This document shows, one piece after another, positions 41,565 through 51,229 of a DNA stretch of 64,000 nt. Both the position numbers and the translations under genes were made by a program. The stretch spans positions 1 to 64,000 of the forward strand of contig DGUL01000007.1 in NCBI GenBank assembly GCA_002394665.1, in the 5' to 3' direction. The DNA is from Rickettsiales bacterium UBA4311. GTDB taxonomy: Bacteria; Pseudomonadota; Alphaproteobacteria; Rickettsiales; Deianiraeaceae. Positions within the stretch are counted from its first letter, which is position 1, and each line of letters begins with the position of its first letter. The notes under the pieces are model-generated. The model had not been told where the DNA came from. It ran no database searches and was given only the letters and a program-made list of their open reading frames with translations.

Positions 41565-42923
41565 ATGGATGTTTTTGCATATTTAATCGGCGGTTTTTGT
41601 GTAGGTTTTGTCTTTGGTGCTGTTTTTTCTTATCTTTTTTTAAAGGGGAAATTTTCATCGGTTGAAGTTATAAAAAAGGAAAAAGAATTTGCGGAGCAGG
41701 AAAATGGCAGGCTTAAAGAAGAATGTGAGAAATCAAATCAAGAGTTCAATGAAATAAAGGAAAACAGCGGGAAAATGCTGGATGAGTTGAACAAAATTAG
41801 AGAAGAAAAAACCGAACTGGAAAAGCAATTGGCACAAGCAAATGGGAAAATTGAAACGCTTGATGATGCGAAAAAGTTGATGGATGATATAAAAAAAGAG
41901 ATGAAAACCGAATATCAAAACATATCGCACGAGACAATCAATAAGCAGGGTGAAATAAATAGGAAAAACATTGAAGAGAATTTGCAGAAGTTGTTAAATC
42001 CGTTCAAGGATGATATTAAAAACTGCAAGACAGCACTTGATGAGGTGAATTTGAAGACGAAGACAGAGATAAAAGACGAGATTGCAAAAATGATGGAAGG
42101 AACAAAGCAACTTGGCAAAAATGCGGAAGATTTAGCAAGTGCTTTTAGAGGTAAAAACAAAATGCAGGGAAATTGGGGAGAAGGGCAACTGAAAGAGATA
42201 TTAGATAATGCGGGTCTTGAAGGGCGATACGAGGAGCAATTCACTTTTACGTATAAAAACGAAACATACAGACCTGATATTATAGTAAAGTTGCCAGACG
42301 GAAAAAGATTGATAATTGACAGCAAAGTTTCGGTGGAAAACTACATCAAGTATTATAACTCTACGGACGAAAAAGAAAAACAGAATGAGATGAAATTGCA
42401 TATAAACTCAATAAAAAAGCATATTGATGAGTTAAAAAAATATCAGTCTTCGTATAAAGAATATATCAAAACAACGGGTGAAAAACTTGAAACTTTGGAT
42501 TACGATGTGATGTTTATTGCTCCTGAAAATGCTTATGTTGATGCGGTTTTATTTTCTAATCAAGAGATTTTGACATATGCCTTTGAAAATAATGTTGCGA
42601 TAGTGACCGCTTCGTCATTGATGCCTGTATTAAGAATGATAAACCATTTGTGGAATATAGAAACATCTAACAAAAACATCAAGGATATTGTTGATAAAGT
42701 TGGTGTTTTGTACAATAAACTCTCAAAATTTTGCGAAATGACAAATAAGACGCACGACAAGTTGGTTGAAGCGGTGCAATTCCACGAGAAAGCAACAAAT
42801 TATTTGGCAGAAGGGAATGATAATGTATTAAAAACAGCAGAGAGAATTAGAGGTTTGATGGATAAGCAAAATCTTGCAGAAACGAAATTGTTTATAGAAA
42901 AACCAAAAGACGAGGACGAATAG
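41565..42923 (+). CDS. rmuC: DNA recombination protein RmuC
   Basis: RmuC limits DNA inversion between inverted repeats and carries a nuclease-like fold. One N-terminal membrane segment (YLIGGFCVGFVFGAVFSYLFL), a long coiled coil to about residue 180, then the conserved core KNKMQGNWGEGQLKEIL, YRPDIIVKLPDGKRLIIDSK and VSVENYIKYY. 452 residues. ATG 41565 is used; a TTG two codons earlier is possible. It follows rpmG closely. Confidence 0.93.
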   Translation: MDVFAYLIGGFCVGFVFGAVFSYLFLKGKFSSVEVIKKEKEFAEQENGRLKEECEKSNQEFNEIKENSGKMLDELNKIREEKTELEKQLAQANGKIETLDDAKKLMDDIKKEMKTEYQNISHETINKQGEINRKNIEENLQKLLNPFKDDIKNCKTALDEVNLKTKTEIKDEIAKMMEGTKQLGKNAEDLASAFRGKNKMQGNWGEGQLKEILDNAGLEGRYEEQFTFTYKNETYRPDIIVKLPDGKRLIIDSKVSVENYIKYYNSTDEKEKQNEMKLHINSIKKHIDELKKYQSSYKEYIKTTGEKLETLDYDVMFIAPENAYVDAVLFSNQEILTYAFENNVAIVTASSLMPVLRMINHLWNIETSNKNIKDIVDKVGVLYNKLSKFCEMTNKTHDKLVEAVQFHEKATNYLAEGNDNVLKTAERIRGLMDKQNLAETKLFIEKPKDEDE

Positions 42924-42928
42924 TAATT

Positions 42929-44992
42929 TCACAAAAAATCATAACAATCCACATCAAATTTGACTTGCACTTTTTGTGGGTGTTGAAAGTTTTTTCTAAT
43001 TTCATTCAGGGCGTTTTGCACAGCAGAAGTCTTTGGAGATTTAAGCAAAAACCTATACCTATAATTTCGTTTCAAGTAGTGAATGTTGCTTTCCGCGGGG
43101 CCAAAAAATTCAACATTTGATGTCATTTTTTTTCTCAATTCTTGCTCCAATGATTTTGCAGTTTGCAAGGCAATTTCTTTATCTTCTGCGGAAATTGTAA
43201 TGCTTGTAAATCTTGAAAATGGCGGTAAATTGAACTTTTCGCGTTGCTTGATTTCATCGGCATAAAACCTTTTTATATCGTGATTTTTTATGGTTTGTAA
43301 AACATTATTTCTTGGATTTCCCGTTTGAATATAAACAACAGCATCTGTTTTTTCTCGTCCTGCACGCCCAGAAAGTTGAAAAAGCATTTGAAACATACGT
43401 TCAAAGGCACGAAAATCGCCGTCAAGAGCCATTCCGTCTATGTCAAGAATTATAATATTTGTCAGTCGCGGAAAATGATACCCTTTTGTCATTATTTGTG
43501 TGCCTATAATCACGTCAATTCCCCCATTCTTGATTTCATTTGAAATGTTGTCAATATCACTTTCTTTCGTTATTTCGTCGCTGGAAAAAAGGAGTGTTTG
43601 CAGTTCAATTCCGTTATCATTTGCGAATTTTTGAATTTCCTTTTCAACCTGCTCTACACCAACACCTTTATTTGGTTGCAGATTTTTACTTCCGCAATTT
43701 TGGCAAGCAACGATATTTGGTATTTTATACCCGCAATAATGGCATTTGAGGAAGTTTTTATTTTTGTGATATGATAACAAATTATCACAATTTTCACAAT
43801 TCGCCTCATAGCCACAATCATCGCATTTTAGCGTTCTGGAATACCCACGACGATTTATAAAAATCATACTTTGTTCGCCTTTTTGTTTTGTTCGCAATAT
43901 GCTTTCTCGTGCTTCTTGTGATATAATTTCAATGTTTTTTTCAGGCAAACCAATAATTTTTACTTCCGGTGGCTTTACCTCAAAATACTGCTTATTTATT
44001 GAAAAAAGTTCGTATTTTTTATCCATTACATTTTTTAATGTCTCAACAGAAGGTGTCGCGGAAGACAAAATTACAGGTATATTTTCATATTTTGCTCGTA
44101 AAATTGCCATATCTCTTGCGTGATAACAGGGTATTTCATCTTGCTTATAACTCCTGTCGTGTTCCTCGTCTATTACGATTAAGGATAAGTTTTTATATGG
44201 CAAAAGCAGTCCAGAACGCGTGGAGATGATGATTTTGACGTTGCCGTTGATGATATTTTCGTAATATATTTTTTTTTTTGCAAGCGACACGGAAGAGTGC
44301 CAAATGATTGGTTTTATGCCTGTCAAATCGTGGATGACTTTTATTAAATTATTCGTCAAAGCAATTTCTGGCATCATAATTAGCACTTGGTTTTTGTCGT
44401 CTTCAAGCAATTTTCGCCTTACGACCTCCAAAAACATAAACGTTTTTCCGCTACACATTGCCCCTCTAATCAACGACACAAAAAAACCACTTGTTTTAAT
44501 GTTTTTAGCAACTTCTTCTTGCTCTTCGTTTAGTTTTATTGGGCTTGCGATTTTTGTTTCTTCTGCGATATTTACAACCTCCGCTAGTGTTTTTAATTCT
44601 CTTTTTTTGTTTAGCCAAGCGGATGGAACGGCATTTTCAAGCAATCTTTCAACGTCAATGACGTTATACCAAGCCATTTTTTGAAGAAAATTTACGAAAT
44701 TTTCACTGACAAGATTTTGCCATATAATTTCTTTTATTTCCTTGATTTTGCTGACTTCAAACGGCTTATTTCCAAGTTCTATTGTATTGTTTTTCACTTC
44801 TTTTTCTTCAATGGAGATTACTATGCCAATTAGTATTTTTTTGCCAAATTCTACTTTCACGAGCGAGCCTTTGTATTTATCTGTTTTACTTGAATTGTCT
44901 GTCTCATCGGGAATTTTATAGCAAAATTGTTTTCGTTGATTGCCGAAACAGTAGACATTTGCGATGTGTATAAATTCAACACTTGCTTGCAC
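42929..44992 (-). CDS. priA: Primosomal protein N' (replication restart helicase)
   Basis: PriA reloads the replicative helicase at stalled forks. The DEAH-type helicase shows a Walker A variant GAMCSGKT (usually GxTGSGKT), DEEHDRSYKQ, SSATPSVETL and the motif VI region QLSGRAGR. The zinc-binding Cys cluster is complete (CDDCGYEANCENC ... CHYCGY ... CQNCG). N-terminal DNA-binding domain YCFGNQRKQFCYKIP. 687 residues fits. It ends tail to tail with rmuC. Confidence 0.95.
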   Translation of the reverse strand: MQASVEFIHIANVYCFGNQRKQFCYKIPDETDNSSKTDKYKGSLVKVEFGKKILIGIVISIEEKEVKNNTIELGNKPFEVSKIKEIKEIIWQNLVSENFVNFLQKMAWYNVIDVERLLENAVPSAWLNKKRELKTLAEVVNIAEETKIASPIKLNEEQEEVAKNIKTSGFFVSLIRGAMCSGKTFMFLEVVRRKLLEDDKNQVLIMMPEIALTNNLIKVIHDLTGIKPIIWHSSVSLAKKKIYYENIINGNVKIIISTRSGLLLPYKNLSLIVIDEEHDRSYKQDEIPCYHARDMAILRAKYENIPVILSSATPSVETLKNVMDKKYELFSINKQYFEVKPPEVKIIGLPEKNIEIISQEARESILRTKQKGEQSMIFINRRGYSRTLKCDDCGYEANCENCDNLLSYHKNKNFLKCHYCGYKIPNIVACQNCGSKNLQPNKGVGVEQVEKEIQKFANDNGIELQTLLFSSDEITKESDIDNISNEIKNGGIDVIIGTQIMTKGYHFPRLTNIIILDIDGMALDGDFRAFERMFQMLFQLSGRAGREKTDAVVYIQTGNPRNNVLQTIKNHDIKRFYADEIKQREKFNLPPFSRFTSITISAEDKEIALQTAKSLEQELRKKMTSNVEFFGPAESNIHYLKRNYRYRFLLKSPKTSAVQNALNEIRKNFQHPQKVQVKFDVDCYDFL

Positions 44993-45065
44993 TTGAAAAC
45001 TTGCTTTTTATAAAAAAAGCTGAATGTAAAACTCAACTTTAATTGCTTTTGCAATTTTGTTTTAT

Positions 45066-45641
45066 ATGGTATCTGCCTTAGTTTCGGTTCAAATTTTGGT
45101 ATTCATATTGATGATTTATATGTCTTTGGCACAAAAAACATCAATATGTGTTGTAATTTCAAATGTAATTAGTGCAATACTCGTTTTTATTTATTGCATA
45201 CTTCAAGCACCTGATATAGCAATAACAGAGGCGGTAATAGGAACGGCTGCAAGCACAATATTATTCGCTCTCGTTTTGTTGTATATTAAAAAATTGCCAT
45301 CGCAAGAAAGTCAACAATTCTCTAACTCAATAGATGTTAGACAAAAATTAGTTGTTTTTTCAATATGTTTGGTTTTATTTTGGCTGTTTTTACTTTTTAT
45401 CCAAAGTCTTCCAAAATTACAAATAGGTGAAATAGAAAGCTTTCAAAGAATTTCAAAATTGTATATTAACAATGCAATAAAAGACTTCGGCTTCGCAAGT
45501 ATAGTGACCGCTGTCGTTGCCGGATATCGTGGTTTTGACACAATGTTTGAAAATGTCGTCATATTTACCGCTTGCTATGGATTTTATGATTTAATCACGA
45601 TGGATAAAAAGAAGAAAGCAGAAAAAGTTGTCAAAGAGTGA
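45066..45641 (+). CDS. Mrp-type antiporter / Mbh subunit (fused MbhD and MbhE domains)
   Basis: About 190 residues with five or six membrane helices. The segment FIYCILQAPDIAITEAVIGT is the MbhD/DUF4040 signature (AlQAPDvAxTEAvvG); the second half, AGYRGFDTMFENVVIF, is the MbhE-type signature (YRxxDTxxE). In Mrp-type cation/proton antiporters these parts occur within a seven-gene operon; here no neighbouring mnh/mrp genes are seen. Start is ambiguous among ATG 45066 and earlier codons. It overlaps the MazG-like frame. Confidence 0.7.
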   Translation: MVSALVSVQILVFILMIYMSLAQKTSICVVISNVISAILVFIYCILQAPDIAITEAVIGTAASTILFALVLLYIKKLPSQESQQFSNSIDVRQKLVVFSICLVLFWLFLLFIQSLPKLQIGEIESFQRISKLYINNAIKDFGFASIVTAVVAGYRGFDTMFENVVIFTACYGFYDLITMDKKKKAEKVVKE

Positions 45642-45645
45642 TTTT

Positions 45646-46347
45646 ATGGCTAAAAAAAATGTTTCAAAAGGAGTTAGAGATGTCAAAAACAAGAATAACA
45701 GAAGTGGAAATGGTAAAAACGAAAACGGAAAGAAGTTTAAGTATCTAAAATTTGAAAAACTCGTGAGAGACAGAAACCCTGATACGATAACAAAGAGTGG
45801 TGGCGAGTGTATTTATTATAACCTTCAAAAAGATGATTTTATAAGGCAATTAAAGTTAAAACTCATTGAAGAAGCACAAGAGGTTTTTGATGCCAAAGAT
45901 TTAGATGAAATGATTGATGAAATGGGTGATGTTGTTGAGGTTTTGAAGTCGTTGATTAGGGTAGCAAAAATAAGGAAATTCAAAATTTGGAAAGCGAGAA
46001 GAAAAAAAGCAAAACAACGTGGCGGATTTAAGAAAGGCATTTATTGTAGATATGTTAAATTTCCAACTGATATTACGGAAAAATGGATGTGGAAATACGA
46101 AGATATTACTGATGAAATAGAGAAATCGCAACAAAAAACCATAACATCAACAAACAATGTTGAAAGTGAAAAGACAAAAGAAAAAAAAAAATTAACTGAC
46201 AAAACAAAAAACGATAAAACGGCAAAAAACAAAAATTCAAAATGTAATACAAAAGCAAACGATAAAATGAAAAATAAAAATAATGCTAGAAAAGTCTCCC
46301 CTGAAAAAAATAATAAATCTAAAAGCACAAAGAAGGCTAAAAAATAA
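45646..46347 (+). CDS. MazG-like nucleotide pyrophosphohydrolase with Lys-rich tail
   Basis: The core carries KLVRDRNPDTI and the metal-binding pattern KLIEEAQEVF ... MIDEMGDVVEV (EExxE then DExxD) of all-alpha NTP pyrophosphatases, which clear abnormal nucleotides. After ~130 residues, a basic region (KARRKKAKQRGGFKK) and a ~75-residue Lys/Asn/Thr tail follow. ATG 45646 avoids most of the overlap with the upstream membrane-protein gene; TTG 45628 is an alternative. iscS follows after 11 bases, so an operon is likely. Exact substrate unknown. Confidence 0.75.
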   Translation: MAKKNVSKGVRDVKNKNNRSGNGKNENGKKFKYLKFEKLVRDRNPDTITKSGGECIYYNLQKDDFIRQLKLKLIEEAQEVFDAKDLDEMIDEMGDVVEVLKSLIRVAKIRKFKIWKARRKKAKQRGGFKKGIYCRYVKFPTDITEKWMWKYEDITDEIEKSQQKTITSTNNVESEKTKEKKKLTDKTKNDKTAKNKNSKCNTKANDKMKNKNNARKVSPEKNNKSKSTKKAKK

Positions 46348-46358
46348 GCAATAATACT

Positions 46359-47582
46359 ATGGCACAGGAACAAAGTACAGAAAAATTATACTATTTTGAC
46401 TATCAATCAACGACGCCGATGGATAAGCGTGTAATTGAAGCGGTTTATCAATCAATGCAGGAAGATTATGGCAACCCGCATTCGGCAAATCATAAACTCG
46501 CTTGGCAGGCGTTTGAGAAAATTGAAAAAGCAAGATTGCAAATTGCGAGAGTTATAAACGCAAAAGATAACGAAATCATATTCACAAGCGGAGCGACAGA
46601 AAGCAACAATTTGGCGATAAAAGGTGTAGCACATTTTTACAAAAACAAAGGCAAGCATATCATAACGATGTCCGTAGAACATAAATGTGTTCTGGAAAGT
46701 TGTAGGTTTTTACAAACAGAAGGCTTTGAAATTACATATTTGGATCCGGAAGAGGACGGAAGATTGGATTTAGATAAATTAAAGGGTGCCGTTAGGAACG
46801 ATACGATTTTAATTTCCATAATGGGGGTAAATAACGAGACCGGAGTAGTTCAAAATTTAGAAGCAATAGGAAAAATAGCAAACGAAAAAGGGATTTTATT
46901 TCACACAGATTGTGCCCAAGCATTTGGAAAAATACCGCTTGATGTTGAGAAAATGCATATTGATTTGATGTCAATTTCAAGCCATAAAATTTATGGTCCA
47001 AAAGGCATCGGAGCTTTATACATAAGGCAAAAGCCGAAAGTTCGTTTAGTTCCTATTATACACGGAGGCGGGCAAGAAAAAGGTGTTAGAAGCGGAACAT
47101 TGGCAACCCCTTTATGTGTTGGTTTTGGACTTGCAAGTGAAATTTGTATGCAGGAAATGGATAAAGATAACTCCCGTATTCAAAAACTAACAGATAAATT
47201 TCTTGATAAAGTTTTACAGATTGAGGATGTTTTTTTGAATGGTTCAAGAGAGCATAAAATTCCAGAGTGCAATAATATAAGTTTTTTACATATAGAAGGC
47301 GAAGGGTTGATGTTGGCAATCCAAAATATGTGCATATCGACCGGCTCGGCTTGCAATTCATCCAATTTACAACCCTCTTATGTTATTTCAAAAATGAGAA
47401 AAGATGAATATTTCGCCCATACAGCTCTACGATTTGGCTTTGGACGATTTACAACAGAAGAAGAAGTTGATATATTAACGGAGAAATTAACAAACGCAGT
47501 TGAACATATGAGAAGCATTTCTCCACTCTGGGAAATGAAAAAAAAAGGAATAGATATAAAAAAAATAAAATGGAGCGAATAA
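46359..47582 (+). CDS. iscS: Cysteine desulfurase IscS
   Basis: PLP enzyme that takes sulfur from cysteine for Fe-S clusters and tRNA thiolation. N-terminal YYFDYQSTTPMDKRV, FTSGATESNNLAIKG, the PLP lysine in SSHKIYGPKG, the active-site Cys in STGSACNSS, and the IscS-specific C-terminus SPLWEMKKKGIDIKKIKW. 407 residues. No iscU/iscA/hscB adjacent. A second, exported paralogue lies ten kilobases away. Confidence 0.95.
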   Translation: MAQEQSTEKLYYFDYQSTTPMDKRVIEAVYQSMQEDYGNPHSANHKLAWQAFEKIEKARLQIARVINAKDNEIIFTSGATESNNLAIKGVAHFYKNKGKHIITMSVEHKCVLESCRFLQTEGFEITYLDPEEDGRLDLDKLKGAVRNDTILISIMGVNNETGVVQNLEAIGKIANEKGILFHTDCAQAFGKIPLDVEKMHIDLMSISSHKIYGPKGIGALYIRQKPKVRLVPIIHGGGQEKGVRSGTLATPLCVGFGLASEICMQEMDKDNSRIQKLTDKFLDKVLQIEDVFLNGSREHKIPECNNISFLHIEGEGLMLAIQNMCISTGSACNSSNLQPSYVISKMRKDEYFAHTALRFGFGRFTTEEEVDILTEKLTNAVEHMRSISPLWEMKKKGIDIKKIKWSE

Positions 47583-47645
47583 ATAAAAACGATAAAGCAA
47601 AGTTTCAATCCATCTAAAAAAAAATAAAAACAACTTTAATCAATT

Positions 47646-48545
47646 TTATCTACTTTTATGTTGTCTTCTTTCTTCTCGTCTTTCAAATTTTTTGTCAGTT
47701 TTTTCATATTTTTTATTATTCTTATAAACCTTTTTATACTTATCTGAACAATCTTTTTTCTTCTTTTTTGCTTGTTGCTCGTCCTTTTTTTCTTCTTTTT
47801 TCTCAACTTTTTCCTTCTTGCTTTTTTCGTCTTCTTTTTTTTTCTTTCTATAAAACCAAAAATCTTCCGGCACAGCTTTCTCGCAGATGTAAATTATTGT
47901 TCTTTTATTTTTTGAAATTGCTAAACATCCAAAGAAAATAAAGAATAACGCTTGAACATAGTCATTATTATCAAATAAAAATATATGCAACAACGTCTTG
48001 ACTATACCAACAAACATCGCGGATGTTATTGCCACAGATGTATAACCACTTTTTTTTGCCCCAATAAAAAATGCCACAAGCATACTTATGCCCGTTATTT
48101 TATCCAAAACAAAGCCAGTAATAATTATACTGATAAAATTCTTGCTCTCACTTTTAAACTTATTGAAAATTGGAAAACTATTTGACAAATGTGCGACTAT
48201 TGCAGTTATATCCGTGATATACTTATTATTAAAAACCAAGGCACTTATACAAATCCACATCAAGCACTTTGTGTTGTCAATAATTTTAAACATTAAATCC
48301 TGCGGAACATCTTTTTGAAAGACATTTCTCAACTTCTCGTTTATTTTTTTCAAAAAAGACTTTTTATTTTTTTTCTTTTTATTCTTCAAACAATTAAGCT
48401 TTTGAAATTGCACTCCGCAAGTAAGAAAAACAACAATCCAAAATGCGAAAATAGAGAAAATAAACACAAAATATGCAATAAACCACTCTATTTTAGCGAA
48501 AAAAAAACAAAAAACAACGACAAAAGACAAAACTGCGAAAAACAA
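47646..48545 (-). CDS. Divergent PlsY-like membrane protein with Lys-rich tail
   Basis: 299 residues, about six hydrophobic segments in residues 1-215. The stretch AIVAHLSNSFPIFNKFKSES parallels the GHIFPVFLKFKGGKG motif of the glycerol-3-phosphate acyltransferase PlsY, and the closing helix LFFIFFGCLAISKNKRTIIY parallels its IxRHRENI end. But the N-terminal GSGNIGATN motif is not visible and the glycine phosphate loop is lost, so activity is doubtful. After residue 225 it is nearly all Lys and Glu. Call is tentative. Confidence 0.4.
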   Translation of the reverse strand: MFFAVLSFVVVFCFFFAKIEWFIAYFVFIFSIFAFWIVVFLTCGVQFQKLNCLKNKKKKNKKSFLKKINEKLRNVFQKDVPQDLMFKIIDNTKCLMWICISALVFNNKYITDITAIVAHLSNSFPIFNKFKSESKNFISIIITGFVLDKITGISMLVAFFIGAKKSGYTSVAITSAMFVGIVKTLLHIFLFDNNDYVQALFFIFFGCLAISKNKRTIIYICEKAVPEDFWFYRKKKKEDEKSKKEKVEKKEEKKDEQQAKKKKKDCSDKYKKVYKNNKKYEKTDKKFERREERRQHKSR

Positions 48546-48584
48546 TTTTAGTATAAAAGAAGTTTTGTCTTCAAAAAAATAAGA

Positions 48585-49232
48585 TTATTTTGAATTTCTA
48601 TCGTCCCTACATCTAAATAAGTCTTCTTCAAAACCCATTAAATCCGCGGTGCAAACATTATCAACAAACTGCATAAATTTTAAGGCAATTTCATAACGAC
48701 CACAGCTATTTAGCATTTCAGTCAACCTATCACGAAGACGATGCAAATAAAGTACATCGTTCGCGGCATAACCTTTTTGTGCGTCTGTAAGTTCCTCCGC
48801 ACCCCAATAACTACATTGCTGCTCTTTCTTTAACTCTATATGTAAAATTTCATTAACCAATGTCTTTAAACTATGGCTATCTGTATAAGTTCTTGCAAAC
48901 CTTGAGGCTATCTTAGTGCAAAATATGTTTTCAATTTTATCAAGATTTAAATACTTTCTCATTATAGCGACATCAAAACGAGCATAATGAAAAATTTTTT
49001 GTCTATCTTTATCCATTAGGAACTTTTTCAAATTCTTACAAGTATAATCATATTTATCCGCTGGAAAATGAACTAAATAAACTTCTCCACTTTCATCGCA
49101 AATTTGCACAACACAAAGCCTATCCCGAACATTATATTTTAGCCCCATTGCTTCGGTATCTATTGCTATTGATCCGACCAATTCAATATTATCAGGCAAA
49201 TCATTTACGTAATACTTCATATCGCGAAACAT
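48585..49232 (-). CDS. rnd: Ribonuclease D family 3'-5' exonuclease
   Basis: DEDD-type exonuclease acting on structured RNA ends. Motifs: AIDTEAMGL (Exo I), FHYARFDVAIM (Exo II), and YAANDVLYLHRL (Exo III, YxxxD). About 215 residues, lacking the HRDC domains of E. coli RNase D, as in most short alphaproteobacterial forms. The frame reaches 49325, but a -35-like TTGACTTTTA (minus strand, near 49258) argues for ATG 49232 or 49220. Confidence 0.88.
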   Translation of the reverse strand: MFRDMKYYVNDLPDNIELVGSIAIDTEAMGLKYNVRDRLCVVQICDESGEVYLVHFPADKYDYTCKNLKKFLMDKDRQKIFHYARFDVAIMRKYLNLDKIENIFCTKIASRFARTYTDSHSLKTLVNEILHIELKKEQQCSYWGAEELTDAQKGYAANDVLYLHRLRDRLTEMLNSCGRYEIALKFMQFVDNVCTADLMGFEEDLFRCRDDRNSK

Positions 49233-49510
49233 TGCGAATTTAAATGAGTAAAAGTCAAGATTTATAACAAATAAAAAGATAAAAAAAAAATGAACAAAAA
49301 ACTTTTTCCTACAAATCATTGTCAAGCAAAAAATCTTTTTTTTTCAAAAAAAAAAACTTTTTTTTAAAAACATTTAATGAGTAAATTCCACGACACTTTT
49401 TTGTTGTCTCACTTGTTTATTGTTTGTTCACTAATCAGGTTTGGCAATTAGTTATTTTTTTTGTTTGTTCTTTTTTTTGGTGTCATTTTTTAAGTTTTGA
49501 TTTTCTTAAA

Positions 49511-50974
49511 ATGGAACAGGCAGAGAGAGTGTGTGTTTGCGGTTATGCAAATGGGGAAAGTGTTAAAAACGAGCTAACAAATAAAATTGTTTTAGATGTA
49601 AAAAACCTTGAAATAAACCAAAAATTAAACTCATTTTTTCATCAACAAATTAAGGCAAAAATTGGATTAAGAAACTATTTATATCATTTACAGAAAATCA
49701 TTTTTTCATCTTTTAGTAAAAATAACCTGGCTATAATTGGCAATAACTACGAAGACATTGAAAATGTAAAAGAAAGATACCATTTTCATATTTGTGAAAT
49801 ATTAAAAGATACTTGGAAAAATAACACCATCAATGCCAGATATTTCTACATTCAAAATGGACAAATGAAAGAAGTTGTAAAAAACGAAACTTTTAATGAA
49901 AAACCAAATTCACAAGTTATTTATTTCAACGAAGCAACAGAAAAACAAACATTTGAAAATTTTGTCGTTTCGGAAGAAAATGCAACGGCTTTGGAAATTT
50001 GTAAATCAATCGCTTGTTATTCTCAAAAAGAATTAGTTAATGCCGGCAGTGTTGTTTTACTTTACGGAGAAGCTGGAACAGGCAAAACTCATTTAATAAA
50101 TGCAATTTCTGGTTTTTATTCATCGCAAGGCGGAAGAGTTTTTACGATTTCATCAAACAATTTCGTTAGAAAATACGGCGAAGCAGTAAAAACTCAAAAT
50201 GTTTTTTCATTTCAGGATAACATAATACAAAATGAGATTATTATAATTGACGAGATTGACCAACTTATTGGAAAAAACGGGACACTCACAGAATTGCAAA
50301 AAATCGTCAATCTTGCAATGGAGGAAAACAAATATATCGTTTTTACTTCAAAAATTGCACCAAACGCAATGCAAGATAAGAGTATTATCTTAAAAAATAT
50401 TCTGGCGAATGCCATTACTTTAAAGCTAAAAACACAACAAAATGCCTTAAAAACAACAATAGCAATGAACTACATTTGTGATAAAAACATGAATGTACCA
50501 ATCTCAATAATTCGTGATTTGGTCGTTGCTCTTGATTGCAATGTTAGAGAATTAAAAAATTACATCAAAAAATTAGCAATCGTGCAATCAATCAGAAAAA
50601 TTGAAATCAATACAAGTTTAGCTTTTGAAATTTTGGCAGATGATATACAACAAGATAAAAAAAAGAAAAAAGTTATTACAAACGAAGAAATCGTTGATTT
50701 AGTCGCAAATTATTACAATCTTCAATCAAATGATTTAAAATCTTCAATAAAACAAAAAAATGTCTGTAAAGCAAGAAGTATAGCGATGTATTTAATGCGT
50801 GATATAAATAGTGCAAACTTTCAAGAAATAGGCAAAATTTTAAACCGCAATCATTCAACAATTATTTCAGGAATAAAAAATGTAGAACAATGGTTGAACG
50901 AAGACAAAAAACTCCCAAGTGAAATTGCAGATTTAAGAAGTGGATTACAAAAAGTTTGCGGAAGTTTGTTTTAA
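49511..50974 (+). CDS. dnaA: Chromosomal replication initiator DnaA (divergent)
   Basis: AAA+ initiator. Walker A GEAGTGKTHL, Walker B IIIIDEIDQLIG, and the C-terminal DNA-binding domain with KARSIAMYLMRD and RNHSTIISGIKNV are recognisable. The N-terminal domain I is poorly conserved. The frame reaches TTG 49424, which adds a hydrophobic leader unsuited to DnaA, so ATG 49511 is chosen. No dnaN follows, and no cluster of DnaA boxes is evident in the flanking ~100-250-base gaps, so an origin here is not supported. Confidence 0.9.
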   Translation: MEQAERVCVCGYANGESVKNELTNKIVLDVKNLEINQKLNSFFHQQIKAKIGLRNYLYHLQKIIFSSFSKNNLAIIGNNYEDIENVKERYHFHICEILKDTWKNNTINARYFYIQNGQMKEVVKNETFNEKPNSQVIYFNEATEKQTFENFVVSEENATALEICKSIACYSQKELVNAGSVVLLYGEAGTGKTHLINAISGFYSSQGGRVFTISSNNFVRKYGEAVKTQNVFSFQDNIIQNEIIIIDEIDQLIGKNGTLTELQKIVNLAMEENKYIVFTSKIAPNAMQDKSIILKNILANAITLKLKTQQNALKTTIAMNYICDKNMNVPISIIRDLVVALDCNVRELKNYIKKLAIVQSIRKIEINTSLAFEILADDIQQDKKKKKVITNEEIVDLVANYYNLQSNDLKSSIKQKNVCKARSIAMYLMRDINSANFQEIGKILNRNHSTIISGIKNVEQWLNEDKKLPSEIADLRSGLQKVCGSLF

Positions 50975-51182
50975 GATAAAAAGAAAATAAAAATAAACAA
51001 TAATCCTAAAAAATAACTTTGAAAAACTAAAAAGATGCGAAAAAAAATCACTCAAAATTGACAAAATAAAATTAAAAGGGCTTAAAAGAAAAACATATCA
51101 AATATAGAACAACCAAATAACAATGAAGATTAAAAAGAACAGAAATAATTGATATAAAAACAAAAAAACAGACAAGCACAAA

Positions 51183-51199
51183 CGGAGGAAAAAACTCCG
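51183..51199 (-). terminator. Possible terminator after groES
   Basis: CGGAG and CTCCG form a 5-bp stem with a 7-base loop, followed on the minus strand by a T-rich stretch. The rest of the 255-base gap 50975-51229 is A-rich with no recognisable gene; in particular no groEL. Confidence 0.3.
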
Positions 51200-51229
51200 C
51201 ATTGCTTTCTATGAAACAATTTTATTAAA

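Noticed and set aside
47646..48545. Firm plsY assignment
   Set aside because: The key N-terminal and glycine-rich motifs are missing, so only a tentative PlsY-like label is given.
49424..49510. Hydrophobic N-terminal extension of DnaA
   Set aside because: It results from a TTG far upstream of the family start; no biological reason for membrane export of DnaA.
49326..51229. Possible replication origin around dnaA
   Set aside because: The flanks are A+T-rich, but I found no cluster of DnaA-box-like sequences, and dnaN/gidB-type neighbours are absent.
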